Source: Siderastrea siderea | Taxonomy: Eukaryota; Cnidaria; Anthozoa; Scleractinia; Rhizangiidae | NCBI GenBank assembly: GCA_964030785.1 | Contig: OZ034971.1 | Location: 44,016,304-44,080,303, forward strand | Length of the DNA: 64,000 bases | Direction of reading: 5' to 3' | Shown: positions 26,901 through 41,000 of the stretch, piece after piece | Layout of the letters: each line of letters opens with the position of its first letter | How positions within the stretch are numbered: position 1 is the first letter of the stretch | Program-made: the position numbers and the translations under genes | Notes under the pieces: generated by a model | What the model was told of the DNA's origin: nothing | Seen by the model: the letters and a program-made list of their open reading frames with translations, nothing else | Databases searched by the model: none

Positions 26901-29900
26901 GTCCTCATCATTATATACTTTGACAACCAATTTCTTCACTCTTGCAGCCCTGAGTTTCTCCAAAGCTATTCTTATTTTCTCAGCTTTGATTCGTTCATGT
27001 TGTTCCTCCTGCAAAGTGAGATTTTATTTGAATAGTCACTCTCACAGCTAAGGATTTCATCCACAGATGCATAAGTTGGAACCACTTTCTTCAGCACAAT
27101 AAACAGTACCCCAGGAAATTACTGCTTAAAGGCTTTTTATCAAATGGCAAAATGTTAGGATTTCATCCACAGACTCATAAGTTGGAACTACTTTCTTCAG
27201 CACAATAAACAGTACCCAGGAAAGTACTGCTCAAAAGCTTTTTATAGATGGCAAAATTTTAGGATTTCATCCACAGACTCACAAGCTGGAACCACTTTCT
27301 TCAGCACAAGAAACAGTACCCCAGGAAATTAGTGCTCAAAAGCTTTTTATAAATAGCAAAATGTTAGGATTTCATCCACAGACTCATAAGTTGGAACCAC
27401 TTTCTTCAGCGCAATAAACAGTACCCCAGGAAAGTACTGCTTGAAAGCTTTTTATAGATGGCAAAATGTTAGGATTTCATCCACAGACTCATAAGTTGGA
27501 ACCACTTTCTTCAGCACATTAAACAGTACCCCAGGAAAGTACTGCTCAAAAGCTTTTTATAGATGGCAAAATGTTAGGATTTCATCCACAGACTCATAAG
27601 TTGGAACCACTTTCTTCAGCGCAAGAAACAGTACCCCAGGAAAGTACTGCTCAAAAGCTTTTTATACATGTAGATAGCAAAATGTTAGGATTTCATCCAC
27701 AGACTCATAAGTTGGAACCACTTTCTTCAGCACAATAAACAGTACCCCAGGAAAGTACTGCTCAAAAGCTTTTTATAGATGGCAAAATTTTAGGATTTCA
27801 TCCACAGACTCAGAAGTTAGAACCAGCTTACAGCTGTACAATAGTACACAGCACCACAGGAGTTAAGTACTGGTTGGTCATGCTATACTGTAGGACTTTA
27901 TCTAAAAGCTAAAATGCACTCACACATACACACACATGCATACATACAGGTTTTTTGTCATTCCCTGAGAAGGGCTTTTCATGCAGCATCAATATACAAA
28001 AATAGAAAAATGATAAGTTACAAAAACCGCCGTGAATCGTAAATGGCAGGGCCTACTTTACTTACCCAGGAGTACTTTACACTGCCCACCTTAAATAAAT
28101 GCAGGTGATGTATATATTTTGTGCTAACATTTTTGGTTAATTTTTGTATAAAATGACTGTTAATATTGAATGTTAATGACTGTTACATGTTTTATTTGTT
28201 CGACAGCCAAAAACTGTATCAAGTACTTTTTGAAACAAACTTGAATGGTATTTGTATAATTTGCATTTTATTTTTTATTTGAAGGGGTGCTTGGAATAAA
28301 ACCCTATTAAGTGACTTCTGATGAATTGCTACATTCTCCTTCCAATTTGCCCTGTGTGTATGCTTGTAAATCAAAGACAGAATTTCATATTTGATCAGGA
28401 GTCACTTAGGGCCATATTCTACGCACCCCTTCATTTTAGGAAATTGGGTGCCACTTACTTTTAATTAAATAACATTACTAACAAAGTTGTCAAAGTTGTC
28501 TTATTACAAACCATGCAATTATTCCTTAGGCAGTATTTTAATTTTAATTTTCTTGCTTTTTTATTTTCTTTTGTCCATTACTCACAGGCGTCAGCTCCCT
28601 TGACTCCTCCTGCACATTTTCCAGTCGGCTGCGAACTTCAGCTGATACCTACAATGTACAGAGAAAAGAACATTGTTAGTTGCAATTTCAGGAATACTGA
28701 CACTCCCTACTCTATGGGAGAAGAGCACCCAAGCAAACTGCCCCTATAGAATAAGACTTTTTAACTTTTACAAGTCAGGCAACAAGTTTTTAAAAACAAC
28801 TCTTCAACAATTTTTCTTCTTTAAAAATCTCGCTTTCTAGTTTTTCTTAGGGCAGATGCTTAATTAATTGATCAAACTTCTACATGCTTACATGAAAAAG
28901 TGCATTAGAATGATTTACAGCAAATTTTGTGCTACAACTGTAAGTAACTGCAGCAAATAACCTGTTGTCTTAAAAATTAATGATAACAAACAAACGTTCA
29001 AAACAAACTTGATTTTCTTTTTTTAGTTTTAATTTTTACACTATACATGTATATTTTGGGGGATCTCCTGGAAAGTACCAAAAAAATGTCACAGAACTAC
29101 ATGTAGATAGATGTGAATTAAATTGTGCTGACTGCAGATCCTGGAGATGCAAAATACTTAAAAAGACAAACATGAAGATAATATTATTACTGGTATGCAA
29201 AAATAAGATAATCGCCTAATTCCTTTAAAAAGTTACACGCTCGGCGCGTACACAGTAACTTTTGCAGTACGTGAGGGCATGATCAGTTTTTACTGACCCC
29301 AGTAATGCATCTGTAAACATGATCTGGGTGCCAATTAGCTCTCAGCAGGACAAGTCACAGTCATGAGCATGCAGAGAGTGACTCAAGACACGAACAACGA
29401 TAACACATACACCAACTGTTATGACTGTGATAGCAGGAAATTCACCCAAACACATGTACCTGAAGTGTTCTGTTTATATAATAATTATTTTGTACACTGT
29501 AACTTCAGAAAGAAATAATTTCTGGGGACTGGGACGAGTCATGGCGGCGTGAGGTTGCGTTTACTCTCCGTTCGTCATATTTTGTAAAATCTTAAGACCT
29601 GATGGCGGAGACGATTTTGAATTACGTATCCAGAAGAAGGAACAGGTCATCTGGAAGCTCTCCAAATGGAAAAGGAGACTCGCCTGAGTACAAGAAGGCC
29701 AAAAATACAGAGGACAGCGAGCCTCAATCCGTAACACGAACGACAACTGCGCAAAAAGATCCACACGACGAAGGCGAAGAAAACGATGTTGTCTTGACTG
29801 CTTTAGAGATGACGGATGATCTGGGAGGAATCCTTAAGCAGATTTTAGAGAAATTGCAAAAGTTAGACTCAATAGAAAACACAGTCAAAAAAATCGAAGT

Positions 29901-32900
29901 AAACCTGTCGAAATTAGAAACGAGAACGGCCAAGCTCGAATCCTTCCAAGAAACAGCAGCGAGCGACATCGAACAGTTGAAAGTTGGCCAAGACCTCATC
30001 GAGAAAAATCAAGAGAAAGCCCAAAAAGCTACTGCAAAGAAACTGGAAGCCCTCGACAAGAAACTTGCTGAACTGGGAGAGAAAGAAAAGCTAATCGATA
30101 GCAAGATTGAGGAACTTAACACGAAAGATCTATACCTTGAAGCCTACTCGAGACGGGAGAACATAAAATTCAATAATATCGAGGAATCATCTCCTTCAGG
30201 CTCTCGAGAGGAAGATACAGAAGAAGTACTTAGATCATTTATGGAACGAGAATTAGGCTATGGTGACGCAAGATCTGTGGAGATCCAACGAGTGCATCGA
30301 CTTGGAAAAAAGAGGAGCGATGGCGAATCGAGGCCAATTTTAGCAAGATTTCTGCGCTCCAAGGACTGTGACAAAATACTCTCTTTAGGTCATCGCCTCA
30401 AAGGTTCAAATTTTCAGATGTTTAGAGACCTCCCACAGGAGCTGATTCGAAGAAGAAATCTCCAAATGGAAACCTTCAAGAAGGCAAAACAAAATAACAT
30501 TCCTGCATCTTTTAGTCGGGCACAACCCGACAAGCTTTATGTGCGAGGTAAGCTATGGCCGGTGGGCCAGCCCTTAGTCGTTTAGGACCGTAGCTTAGCG
30601 TGATCTCCTTTATTACAAACTTTATGGCGAGCGGAGGAGGACCTACTGGTTAAGCCAAACGGAAAACTATGGCAACCAACTCTCCGACTCGCGGAGTCCT
30701 ATTTTTCTTTTTATTGTATTTGCATTTTCTGTTTTTTGAGTCTCTTTTTCGTACTTTAGAATTAATTTTTCTTTCTTATAATTCTCTTGATAAAAAGCAG
30801 GAGTGCTCCTGGGCGAATGTGATCAATGTCGTGTACCTTTTTAAAGACAACAAAAAACGGATCTTAAAATAGGATCTATCAATGTTCGGGGATTAGGAGA
30901 CGGACTTAAGCGAAGAGAAATTTTCAAATGGCTTCGAAGTAAAAATATGTCAATATATTTTGTTCAAGAAGCTCATTGTACTGAAAACAATATGCACGAC
31001 TGGCGAGCTGAATGGGGTTACCAAGCCTTGTTTAGCTGCTGCTCAAGTAAAAAGGCAGGTGTTGCCATGTTGTTTAATAACAATTTCTCCTTTCAAATCT
31101 CCAAAACTTATTCAGATCCCGGGGGACGCTTCATTATATGCGACTTAATTACCAATGGTAAAATTCTGACCCTGGCGAACATATATGCTCCAAATGAAGA
31201 CGACCCAGACTTCTTCAATTCTTTTTTTAATCATCTGTTAGATTTCAGTTGCGAGGAGATCACCATCGGTGGCGATTTCAACCTAGTTCTAGACGTTGGA
31301 AAAGACAAAAAGGGTGGCCTTGCCAGAACTCATAAAAAGTCTTTAGATGTAATCAGCACTTTTTGTGAAAGCTTAGATTTGATTGATGCTTGGAGGGTGT
31401 TAAATCCCGACTCTTCCAGGTTCACGTGGCGACGTAAAACGCCTGAAGTCCACTGCAGACTTGACTTTTTTCTAGTAAATCAGAGCACTTTTTGTAACAC
31501 TTCTGAAGCAGACATAATACCAGGTTATAAAACAGACCATTCTATGATCACATTACAAATTTCGCTACATTCCAACAAAAGGGGCAGAGGCTTCTGGAAG
31601 CTAAACACCTCTTTGTTAAAGGACATTGAATACGTGAATCGGATCAAATTAATCATCAACCGAACCAAAGAAGAATATGCGAATGATGAGACTGTGAACC
31701 CTAGTCTATTGTGGGAAATGGTAAAGATGAAAGTAAGAGAAGAATCTATAAAATTCGGTGCCCACAAGAAAAAGAAAATTGCGGAAAAACAAGAAGAAAT
31801 CGAGCAATCAATTGCTTTTCTAGAAAAAAATCTTGCCAAGGTTTCTACAGATGATGCGGTAAAACAAAAAATGTGGTCTGAGCTTGAAACAAAGAAACGT
31901 GAACTAGAGACAATAATTGAACACCAAACAAAAGGTGCGATACTAAGGTCGAAATCCCGATGGTATAATGAAGGCGAAAAAAATACAAAATACTTTCTTA
32001 ATTTAGAAAAGAGACATTGTAAACAAGGGACAATATCCCAGCTCAAGATTAACGATGAAGATCTAGTACAAACAGATAAAGAAATTTTACATGAATGTGA
32101 GTCCTTTTACCGAAACCTATACAGCTCTAAAACAGCTTCAAATCTTAAGGATGACTTCTTTCCGCCGCAACAAGACCTTAAATTTCTAAATGAAACAGAA
32201 AAATCTGCCTGCGAAGGATCATTAAATAGGAAAGAATGCCTAGAGGCACTAAAAAGTATGGCTCCTGAAAAAACACCAGGTACAGATGGCCTTCCCTGTG
32301 AATTTTATAAAGTTTTTTGGAACGACTTCGCAGAAATTTTGGTTAACGCCTTAAATCACTCTTTTGAGACTGGAATGCTCTCAATATCACAAAGACGCGG
32401 AATTGTCAAGCTCATCCCGAAAAAGGACGCTGATCTTAAGTTAATTAAAAACTGGCGACCTATAACCTTATTGAACTGTGATTACAAGATTGCTACAAAG
32501 GCTATAGCAAGCCGCATTAAGACCCTTCTCCCAAATCTTATATCAGATGATCAAACAGGTTTCATTAAAGATAGATTTATAGGAGAGAATATCCGCTTAA
32601 TCGATAGTGTTATGAAATTCACCGCATCAAGGAACATCCCAGGGCTTCTTCTTTTCCTTGATTTCGAGAAAGCCTTTGATACATTGGAATGGGCCTTTAT
32701 CCATAAAACCCTAAGGTATTTTAATTTTGGCCCATCATTGATAAAGTGGATAAAGGTTTTTTACTGCAACATTGAAAGTTGCATTCTTAACAATGGTTGG
32801 ACAAGCAATTTCTTCCAGCTCAGTAGGGGAGTTAGGCAAGGCTGCCCGCTGTCGCCTTACATATTCATCCTCTCGGTAGAAGTAATGGCTGAAGCTATAC

Positions 32901-35055
32901 GCAGACGGAAAGAAATTGTCGGCATAATTGTAAATGGGAAAGAAATTAAGTTAAGTCAATACGCAGATGATACTACACTCATTTTAGATGGCTCAGAACA
33001 ATCTGTTAAGGAAGCTGTAAAGCTATTAGAAAGTTTTGGAAATGCATCTGGCCTTAGACTCAATAGCAGCAAAACGGAAGCCTTATGGATCGGCTCCAAA
33101 GCAAACTGTGATCTTAAACTCTGTCCTGAAAAAGATTTTAAATGGCCAAAGAAGAAGGTTAAAGCTCTTGGTGTCTGGTTGTCAACGGATCCTGATATTA
33201 CAATTTCCCAAAACTACAAGGACAAACTAGAAAGAATAAAGGCGACTCTAGGATGCTGGAAGTTCCGCAGACTTAGTCTGTTAGGGAAAGTATTAATCTT
33301 AAAAAGCCTTATTACATCGCAACTAGTGTACATACTATCCCCTCTACAATCAAGCCCAGAGGCAATCAAAGAAATCAATTCAATTTTTTATAACTTCTTA
33401 TGGAACGGCAAAGGCGACAAAATAAAAAGAAATGTAATGATAAATGACTATTCTCAAGGAGGACTTAAGATGATTGATATTCTTTCTTTTAACAAATCTC
33501 TTAAAGCAACCTGGATTAAAAAGTATCTTGACACTGAAAATGGAGGCAGTTGGAAACTTTTTTTTGATGCAGAACTCCAAAGATATGGAGGTAAATTAGC
33601 GATATTAGGGAATCTTAACTCAAAGGACATGCACAGTGTCATAAAGGTATCAGATCCTTTTGTCAAAGAAAGTCTTGAAATTTGGTCAGAGATCTCTTTC
33701 GAGGAAACGGTAACATCCTATAAACATCTTTGTTCAGCACCTTTATGGCATAACTCACTTATAAGAATTGGAAACAAACCTGTATTTTATCAAGACTGGT
33801 TTCTCAAAGGTATAAGCAAAGTCAATCATTTAATGGACGACTCCCTTAACTTCCTCTCCCACATATCTTTCCAAAACAAATATAACCTCCGAGTCAAACC
33901 TCTAACTTTTTTTGGAATGATCGCAGCAATCAACCATCTGCGCATCCAAATTGCAAGAAACCAGCCGGACAGCCACGAGAGCTTTTCATCAGTTTTTATG
34001 AAAAGTACAAAGCCATCCCGACTTGTATATAAGAAGCTATTATCAAAAAGGGGTCAAGAACCCATATCAAGTCAACAAAAATGGCAACAGGATATCGACA
34101 CTGATCAAAAAGTCAACTGGAAAGCAGTTTACCAGCTGGCCTCTCACTGCACAAAGAGCTCAAAACTTATTGTTTTTAATTTCAAATTTCTACATCGGCG
34201 ACTATCAACCAACAGTTTCTTACATAAATTAGGATTTACAGACAGTGAAAAGTGCACTTTCTGTCTAAAAGAAACAGAACACCTGTTACATCTATTTTGG
34301 ACATGTGAGAAAACCCAGTCCTTCTGGAATAGTTTATTTTCATGGCTGCAGTCCGGCAGGATCATTGAGAAAGACTCTAGGTCTCTTGAGGCGGACGCTG
34401 CTTTGGGTCTGAGGCCGGATAACTCCAAATATGAACTACAAATCAATTTTTGTTTCTTGATAGCAAAATATTTTATTTGGATCTGCAAACTTAAAGAATG
34501 TATTCCAAAATTGAACGATTTTTTATCGTACTTACGTCACTTCTTCAAAATAGAAAACGACGGTAGAACAGTTGCAAAGAAATGGGAAGCTCTTCTACCA
34601 ATCTTGCAATGACAGACCTGACCCCCAAAAATCAATTCACAAACCTAACAAAACCTCTTGGTCCTTTCAACCCGGTAGCACTTTTGCACCATAGCATTAC
34701 AGAAATGTATCAATGTTTTTTTGTTTGTTTGTTTTTTATTTTATTTTATTTTATTTTATTTATTTATTTATTTATTTATTTTTATTCTTTTTGCTTCCTT
34801 TCATTTCGCTTCTTGTGCTGATTAACTAATTAGTGTTTTTTTTTACTGTTAAATAAACCATTGTTAAAAAAGTAGTGTATTGTAAATAATTTCTTGTAAG
34901 GGATTTATTGTAAGTAATGTAACGTGTATTGAAAGTAAGAGAGTAAGTTATTGTAAGTAATGTATTGTGAGTACTGTGGCGTGTATTGTAAGTAAGTTAC
35001 TGCAAGTAATGTATTGTAAGTACTGTAACGTGTATTGTAAGTTAAGTGATTATAA

Positions 35056-35097
<42 letters not shown>

Positions 35098-38000
35098 AAT
35101 AATTTCTAGCTGAGATTGGGATGCACATGGAGGCACATGCTTACATGTACATGTACATAGACTGGTACACAACAGTATAAATTTTAAAAATAATTTGAAA
35201 GTACATTGCTGCATGAAACAAGCAAATTTCCTTAATAAAAAAAAAAGATAAATCTATCTGTATAAATTTTTAAAATAATTTGAAAGTACATTGCTGCATG
35301 AAACAAGCAAATTTCCTTAATAAAAAAAAAGATAAATCTATCTGACAGAAGTAATTAAAACCAAACTCAAGCCTAAATATAAAGTAAAATGATAATAACA
35401 TTAATAATAACATAATTCATTTTGGTGCACATCAGTAGCCAATTTGGTGTCAGTACATGTATAATAAATACACCAATTTAATGTTTCTAATCTGACCAGC
35501 CACAGTTACTCGTAACCAAGCAACAATACAAAGTGTAGAATTATGTGTAGATCATCGCAGTGAAGGTGTTTCAACCTAAGCGGTTGAAAAGAAGAAACCT
35601 GAAAAATTCAGGCTTGAACGGGAATCGAACCCATGACCTCTGCGATACCGGTGCAGCGCTCTAACCAACTGAGCTATCAAGCCAACTGGGAGCTGGTCAA
35701 TTGAGAGTTTGTATTTATCCCGTAGATGGAGAATGAATGAATATTAATATATGAAATTCATATATTTGAACTGCGGATAAAGATAGAATTATGTGTAGAT
35801 CATCGCAGTGAAGGTGTTTCAACCTAAGCGGTTGAAAAGAAGAAACCTGAAAAAAATTCAGGCTCTAAAGGGAATCGAACCCATGACCTCTGCGATACCG
35901 GTGCAGCGCTCTAACCAACTGAGCTATCAAGCCAACTGGGAGCTGGTCAATTGAGAGTTCGTATTTATCCCGTAGATGGAGAATGAATGAATATCAATAT
36001 ATGAAATTCATATATTTGAACTGCGGATAAAGATAGAATTATGTGTAGATCATCGCAGTGAAGGTGTTTCAACCTAAGCAGTTGAAAAGTGTTCTGGCCG
36101 CATTTTAAAATAATTTTTTAGAATAATAACAAGTCACAAAATTTATAAAAATATAAACTGCAATTTTGAATATATTCTGGTTCATTACAAAATATTGAAG
36201 TTGGGAAAACATATAAGTTTTAAACACAGTCAACTTTATTGGCCTCACAGAAAAGGCTCAGTAATTTTGAGAAGATAATAAAATATTACATAAATGATAT
36301 GTCTTTCAATAACAGAAAAACAATTTGCACTGACCAGTATAATTATGATTAGAATGTGAATATTCATGTAAACAAGACTGCATGTTATGGCTAAGCTGGG
36401 TAAGATAACATCACTGACAGGAAACAGACTTAAAACTGAAAGTAAAATATTCTTAGAAACTAAAACCATTGTGACAGGAGATCTATGATAAGGATTCTTT
36501 TAAAGTTAATTCAATTGTAAGCTAATTGGGTGTTTGGACGGCAAATTTCTCATAATCAACATCTTTTCAGACTCCTGTACGTAGACATCAAGAATGAACA
36601 TGTATTTGTCTGCTAAACAAAGAATTTTGCAACATACCTTTATTTTCGGTGAGATGGGAGAATTGGGGCTGCGAATTGGTTCTGAAAGCATGGATTCTGT
36701 TTCACTGCCAGGATTCATGTCCTTTTCCATGATACAGAGATCTTCTAATAATGCATCCAAGTCTACCTCCCCACTTCCTGTCAACAGAGTCAGAGTTCTT
36801 CATATCAGTGCTCCACAATGACACTTATTAATTACTAACTGTGTAATGGAAGGAACAGTCTTTTCAACATGCAATTTCCATTTCAGATCATGGCTGATAG
36901 CAAGAAGAGAAACAACACCCACTTCTCAGCCAGCTAAATTGTGAAACAACATTAGCACACGCCACAAAATTGACAGGAAATGTAGAGCACTAAAAACATC
37001 AGCGGAAATACACGTAAATCGAGTTCCTGGTGACTGAATGAAGTGAATTACCAAAGCAGGGCTTAGCTACATGTAAATGAAAACAAGAAACAGGATATTT
37101 AGGAATATCAGGTAACATAACCACAAAGATCACATCAGGACTGAAATTGTACATGCACTTATTCATTGACTGTATAAACATGTTGTTTTAGAAAACAACA
37201 CAAAGGGATTTAAGCATAAAACAAGAGAGTGCATTTTGCATCTCTTAAACAAACAGTATTACACTTAAGGTACAGTAAACTATTTTTAATGCCAGTATTA
37301 TGAAAACAATAAAAAAGGTCTTGAATTTCAAGCCAAGCAGCAGGAGTAGGAAATCTGATGCCCAGATTAAAAACATGCTGCTAGGGTCATTCATCACACA
37401 GACATGTGCATTAGACTACAGATTATTTAAAAAAAAATTATATGCACAGAGTACAACACAATGACAAAGAATTAAAGACAAGTTTAAATAAACCACAAGT
37501 ACAGTACACGTGTGCACAAATGCTGTTGTCTAACAAACAGATCTACAAACTGATCACATGGAACTTCACTTCACAGATTTTCCCTGTTTCAGCTAATAGA
37601 CTGATAAGGTAACATGTGCTTTCACAGATTAAATAGGTGCCAAAAGGCCACTTTCTTTCCAATACATGTGTGATTCCCAAAAAGTCATAATTGATAGTTG
37701 CACATACATGTACTGTATCTACAGTATCTGGTAATTACTGTAAACGTCATAATAAAATATCTTTTCTTCTCAGTAAATGTGTTTGTCTTAGATGTAATGG
37801 AAATAAATTTCAAATATTTACTGGACAAAATATGAAGCACAAAAAAGGCCATCGAACGGGGGGGGGGGGGGGGGGGGAAGGGGCGAAGGGCAGCACCAAG
37901 GAGAAAGAAGGTGAAACGCTAGCATGCAAATGCAGCTGCTTCTTAAATATTTCAGACTAGTGGAATATCTGGTCAGGAGTAAAAACAAAGGGAAGAAGGC

Positions 38001-41000
38001 AGGATTCCCAAAGTGGTGCCCAAATCAGGAGAACTGAGACAAACTTTGTAACATTTCACTTGGGCTGGAACCAGAATTGAAATGGCAGATGGAAAAGAGA
38101 AGCTCAGAATCCCCATGAACTCGTCAGAATCCCAAAGGGATTTTAAGGGCTCCAGGGCTCTGTCCCAACAAAAAAGGACTGGGCTCCAAGATGGAACATT
38201 TGGGGCTCTATTGCTCCATTGCTTCACTTCAGGGCTCCCTTTAGCCAGAATCAGTGCTTTTGTCCAGGCTCCAAGTCAAGAAGGGCTTCAAGCTTCGAGC
38301 TGCCAGCTCCAAAACAAAGATTTTAGGGCTCCAAAGACTCCACCTTTGGAACCCTGACAAGTTTCCCACAAAATTGTGATTTTGAAAGTTGTTGTTGTTG
38401 TTATCCACTTCTCAGATGTTGACCATAGATGAAATTAATCCTGAATTGCCACAGCTTTCCTGTGGCGTTATTCTTTTTTTTATTTACCCATTAACAAGAA
38501 ACACGACCCTTAACAAAAATTTTAATTCCTAGAGTCTGCACATTCAGGCCCCAGTTGTTCAAAAGTTAAGCATATCCACTGGATAAGTCGCTATCCAGTG
38601 GATAAGTGTTAGGGAAACCAATTGCGCTATCCACTGGATAGAGATTTGTCCGGTGGATATATAGCACTATCCAACTTTTGAACAACTGCATGGGGCCAGA
38701 TGTGTAGTCCAACATAACCTGAAATATGTTGACACATGTAACAGGGAGACATATTAACACATTTAAAAATGCAAATTAGCATTAACACACATCTGCACAG
38801 AGATTATCTGTGGGATGGTGTGGTTGCAAGAAAAATCTGGGGAAGGTTAAACCATGAAAAGGAAACCTTCTAGATAACAAATTATTAAAAACCTCAACAC
38901 TGACACAAACCATCACTGGAAAATGATAAATTTAAATGAAAAATTTAATTTAGCAATTTTGAATAAAATAGTGAAAAACAAACAAGATCACGGGAAAGCA
39001 CCACTCAGGAACTTTTATTTGAATGGTCACAGATATTTACAGACTCGAAAGTTAGAGCCAGCCTGTACAAGTACAGCATTTTCTTGTACAGTATAGTGAA
39101 CAGCACTACATGAAAGCACTTGTAAGTAACTTCAGTTTGAGTGATCACAATTGTATTTGGTGTTTCCTATCAACAGACTCAAAAGTTTTGGCCACACAAA
39201 ATGCAATACCCAAGGTTTGACTTCCTCCACTACTGAAAAGGTCAGAGAGTCAACAAGATAATTTTACACAGATAAGACAAATTAATATCAGACATCCTCA
39301 CTGCCTTATCAGTTTGAATAAACACACCCAGGAAGGTAAATTAATTAAGAAAATGAAAGGAACTCACTGTTATCATCCAAAATCAAATTAAAACTGTGAC
39401 TTCATGAAAATGTGAAAGTGGAAAGAACACTTGAATACAACAATTGTGCATGTACATACTTAAATATCTTTTGACAAGCAAAAGACTGTACACCCAAGTC
39501 AGTGCCACAAACATTTGTAGGCAACAACATGCAACAGTATGTATAGTGCAATGTGCAGTCTATCAGGGTATCTCAAAGGACCATCATGACAGTTATTAGA
39601 TTGCTAGACTGCACTGAAAGGTGAGAAATCATGCTCAGGGTCTCAACTAAAACTTGACTGCATTACAGGACAATTGTAACCATAATATACAAAGTCCATA
39701 AAGTACATGTAAACTTAACAGCAAAAAAAACAAAAACAAAAAACACTTTGAAAAAAACATTTGTTGACTGTCCCAAGTTAGTATTCATTTTAAAACCAAT
39801 CAATTTTAACGGAAAATTCAAAACACGACATGGAGCTTGGAATATCATGTAAAAATATTGTGAGTAATGTTAGTACAATTTGATTTATAAATGCCAGCTT
39901 CAGACAACACCGAGGGAGATTCCTAAGGGTTTTGAGCCTTGGTACCCAAACACTCTAAGTATTAGAGACCCTCCCTCACCCACAGGGGGAACGTGTACTT
40001 TCATTTAAAAGCAATGGGGATGTGGAAACGTAGACATGATGTAATTAATACCTATATACAATGTACCTGTGTGCCAAAATGACCTCTCCCCCCCCAAAAA
40101 AAAATAAAGCGATGCATTATTCATATTGAAGTAAAAAGCCTGCTTCATCTACATTGCATTTTTAATTCCCAAAATACCTCCCACAAATCTAACTACCTAA
40201 AAAGACTGGGCCGTATTTTGGAGCCCCCCCTGCAACCCCCCCCCCCACCCCCAAAAAAGAATCATAAATTTTAGAACAAAAACCCTTTACATGTTCCAAC
40301 CCAAACACCCCCTAAGCCCTTCCTCTTCCCCCCTACCCCATCCCCAAAAAATCCATGAAACAGACAGGTTATACAACTGTACACAATGTGTTACACAACT
40401 GTTAATTTAACAAAGAATACATTAGGTGCTTGTCGTATCAAAGTCTGACATGATTAGATTAGTAATAAAGTGTGTATAGTTTGTCTCACGATGTAGTCAC
40501 TTGAGTTGTAGATCGTGACGTTTTGACTGCTTACTGCTAGTCTTCATCAGGCGATGAGGTCAACTGGTTGCATGTCACCATATATGAATCACGATGGTCG
40601 GCTGTCAGTGGTGCGTTTCGATCCTCATTGTTCTGTTGTGAAGTTGAAATTCCTGAAGCGTGGACACCAATGATCAAGAAACACAGCAGGAGACCGGTAC
40701 ACTAGCTAGCGAACTGCCGCAGGAACAACTTTAAATCAGACCTCTCGGGAAACAACTTCACAGCGGAACAATGAGGATCAAAACGCACCAATGAGAGCCG
40801 ACCATTGTGATTCATATGGTGACGCGCAACCAGTTGACCTCATCACCTGATGAAGACTAGTAAGCAGTTGAAATGCCCACGATTAGATTGTATACAAAAA
40901 CTTTTTTTATCTACAATAATATACAATGCAATTTACAAGACATAAAAATAAAAATAAGTACTGTTCCAACCTTCAATAGCAGTGATAGAAAAGCTGAACT

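Larger units (their letters stand above)
29524..35092 (+). mobile_element. Full-length L1-type LINE
   Basis: It carries two open frames (ORF1 and an endonuclease-reverse transcriptase ORF2), a 3' tail rich in GTAAGTAATGTATT-like motifs, AATAAA at 34852 and a 35-nt poly(A) run (35061-35095). It is flanked by a 15-bp target-site duplication, AAAGAAATAATTTCT, at 29509-29523 and 35093-35107. It lies in the MRL intron between exons 36638-36777 and 28586-28648, antisense to that gene. Intact frames and an exact duplication imply a recent insertion. Confidence 0.93.
35536..36090 (-). repeat. Tandem tRNA-bearing repeat, 250-bp unit, 2.2 copies
   Basis: Units start at TAGAATTATGTGTAGATCATC at 35536, 35784 and 36034; the third copy stops near 36090. 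Each full unit has a 73-nt tRNA-like segment on the minus strand, a palindrome-rich flank (ATATGAAATTCATATATTTG) and GAACTGCGGATAAAG at the joint. Homologous units occur at 59211-59900, and a diverged one at 58270-58660. Confidence 0.88.

Noticed and set aside
27027..27890. CRISPR-like array of regular repeats
   Set aside because: Units are about 105 bp of contiguous similar sequence with no unique spacers, inside a eukaryotic intron.
35611..35683. Functional tRNA gene
   Set aside because: C at position 33, an unpaired anticodon-stem base and several repeat-borne copies argue against a working tRNA, although the fold is otherwise good.
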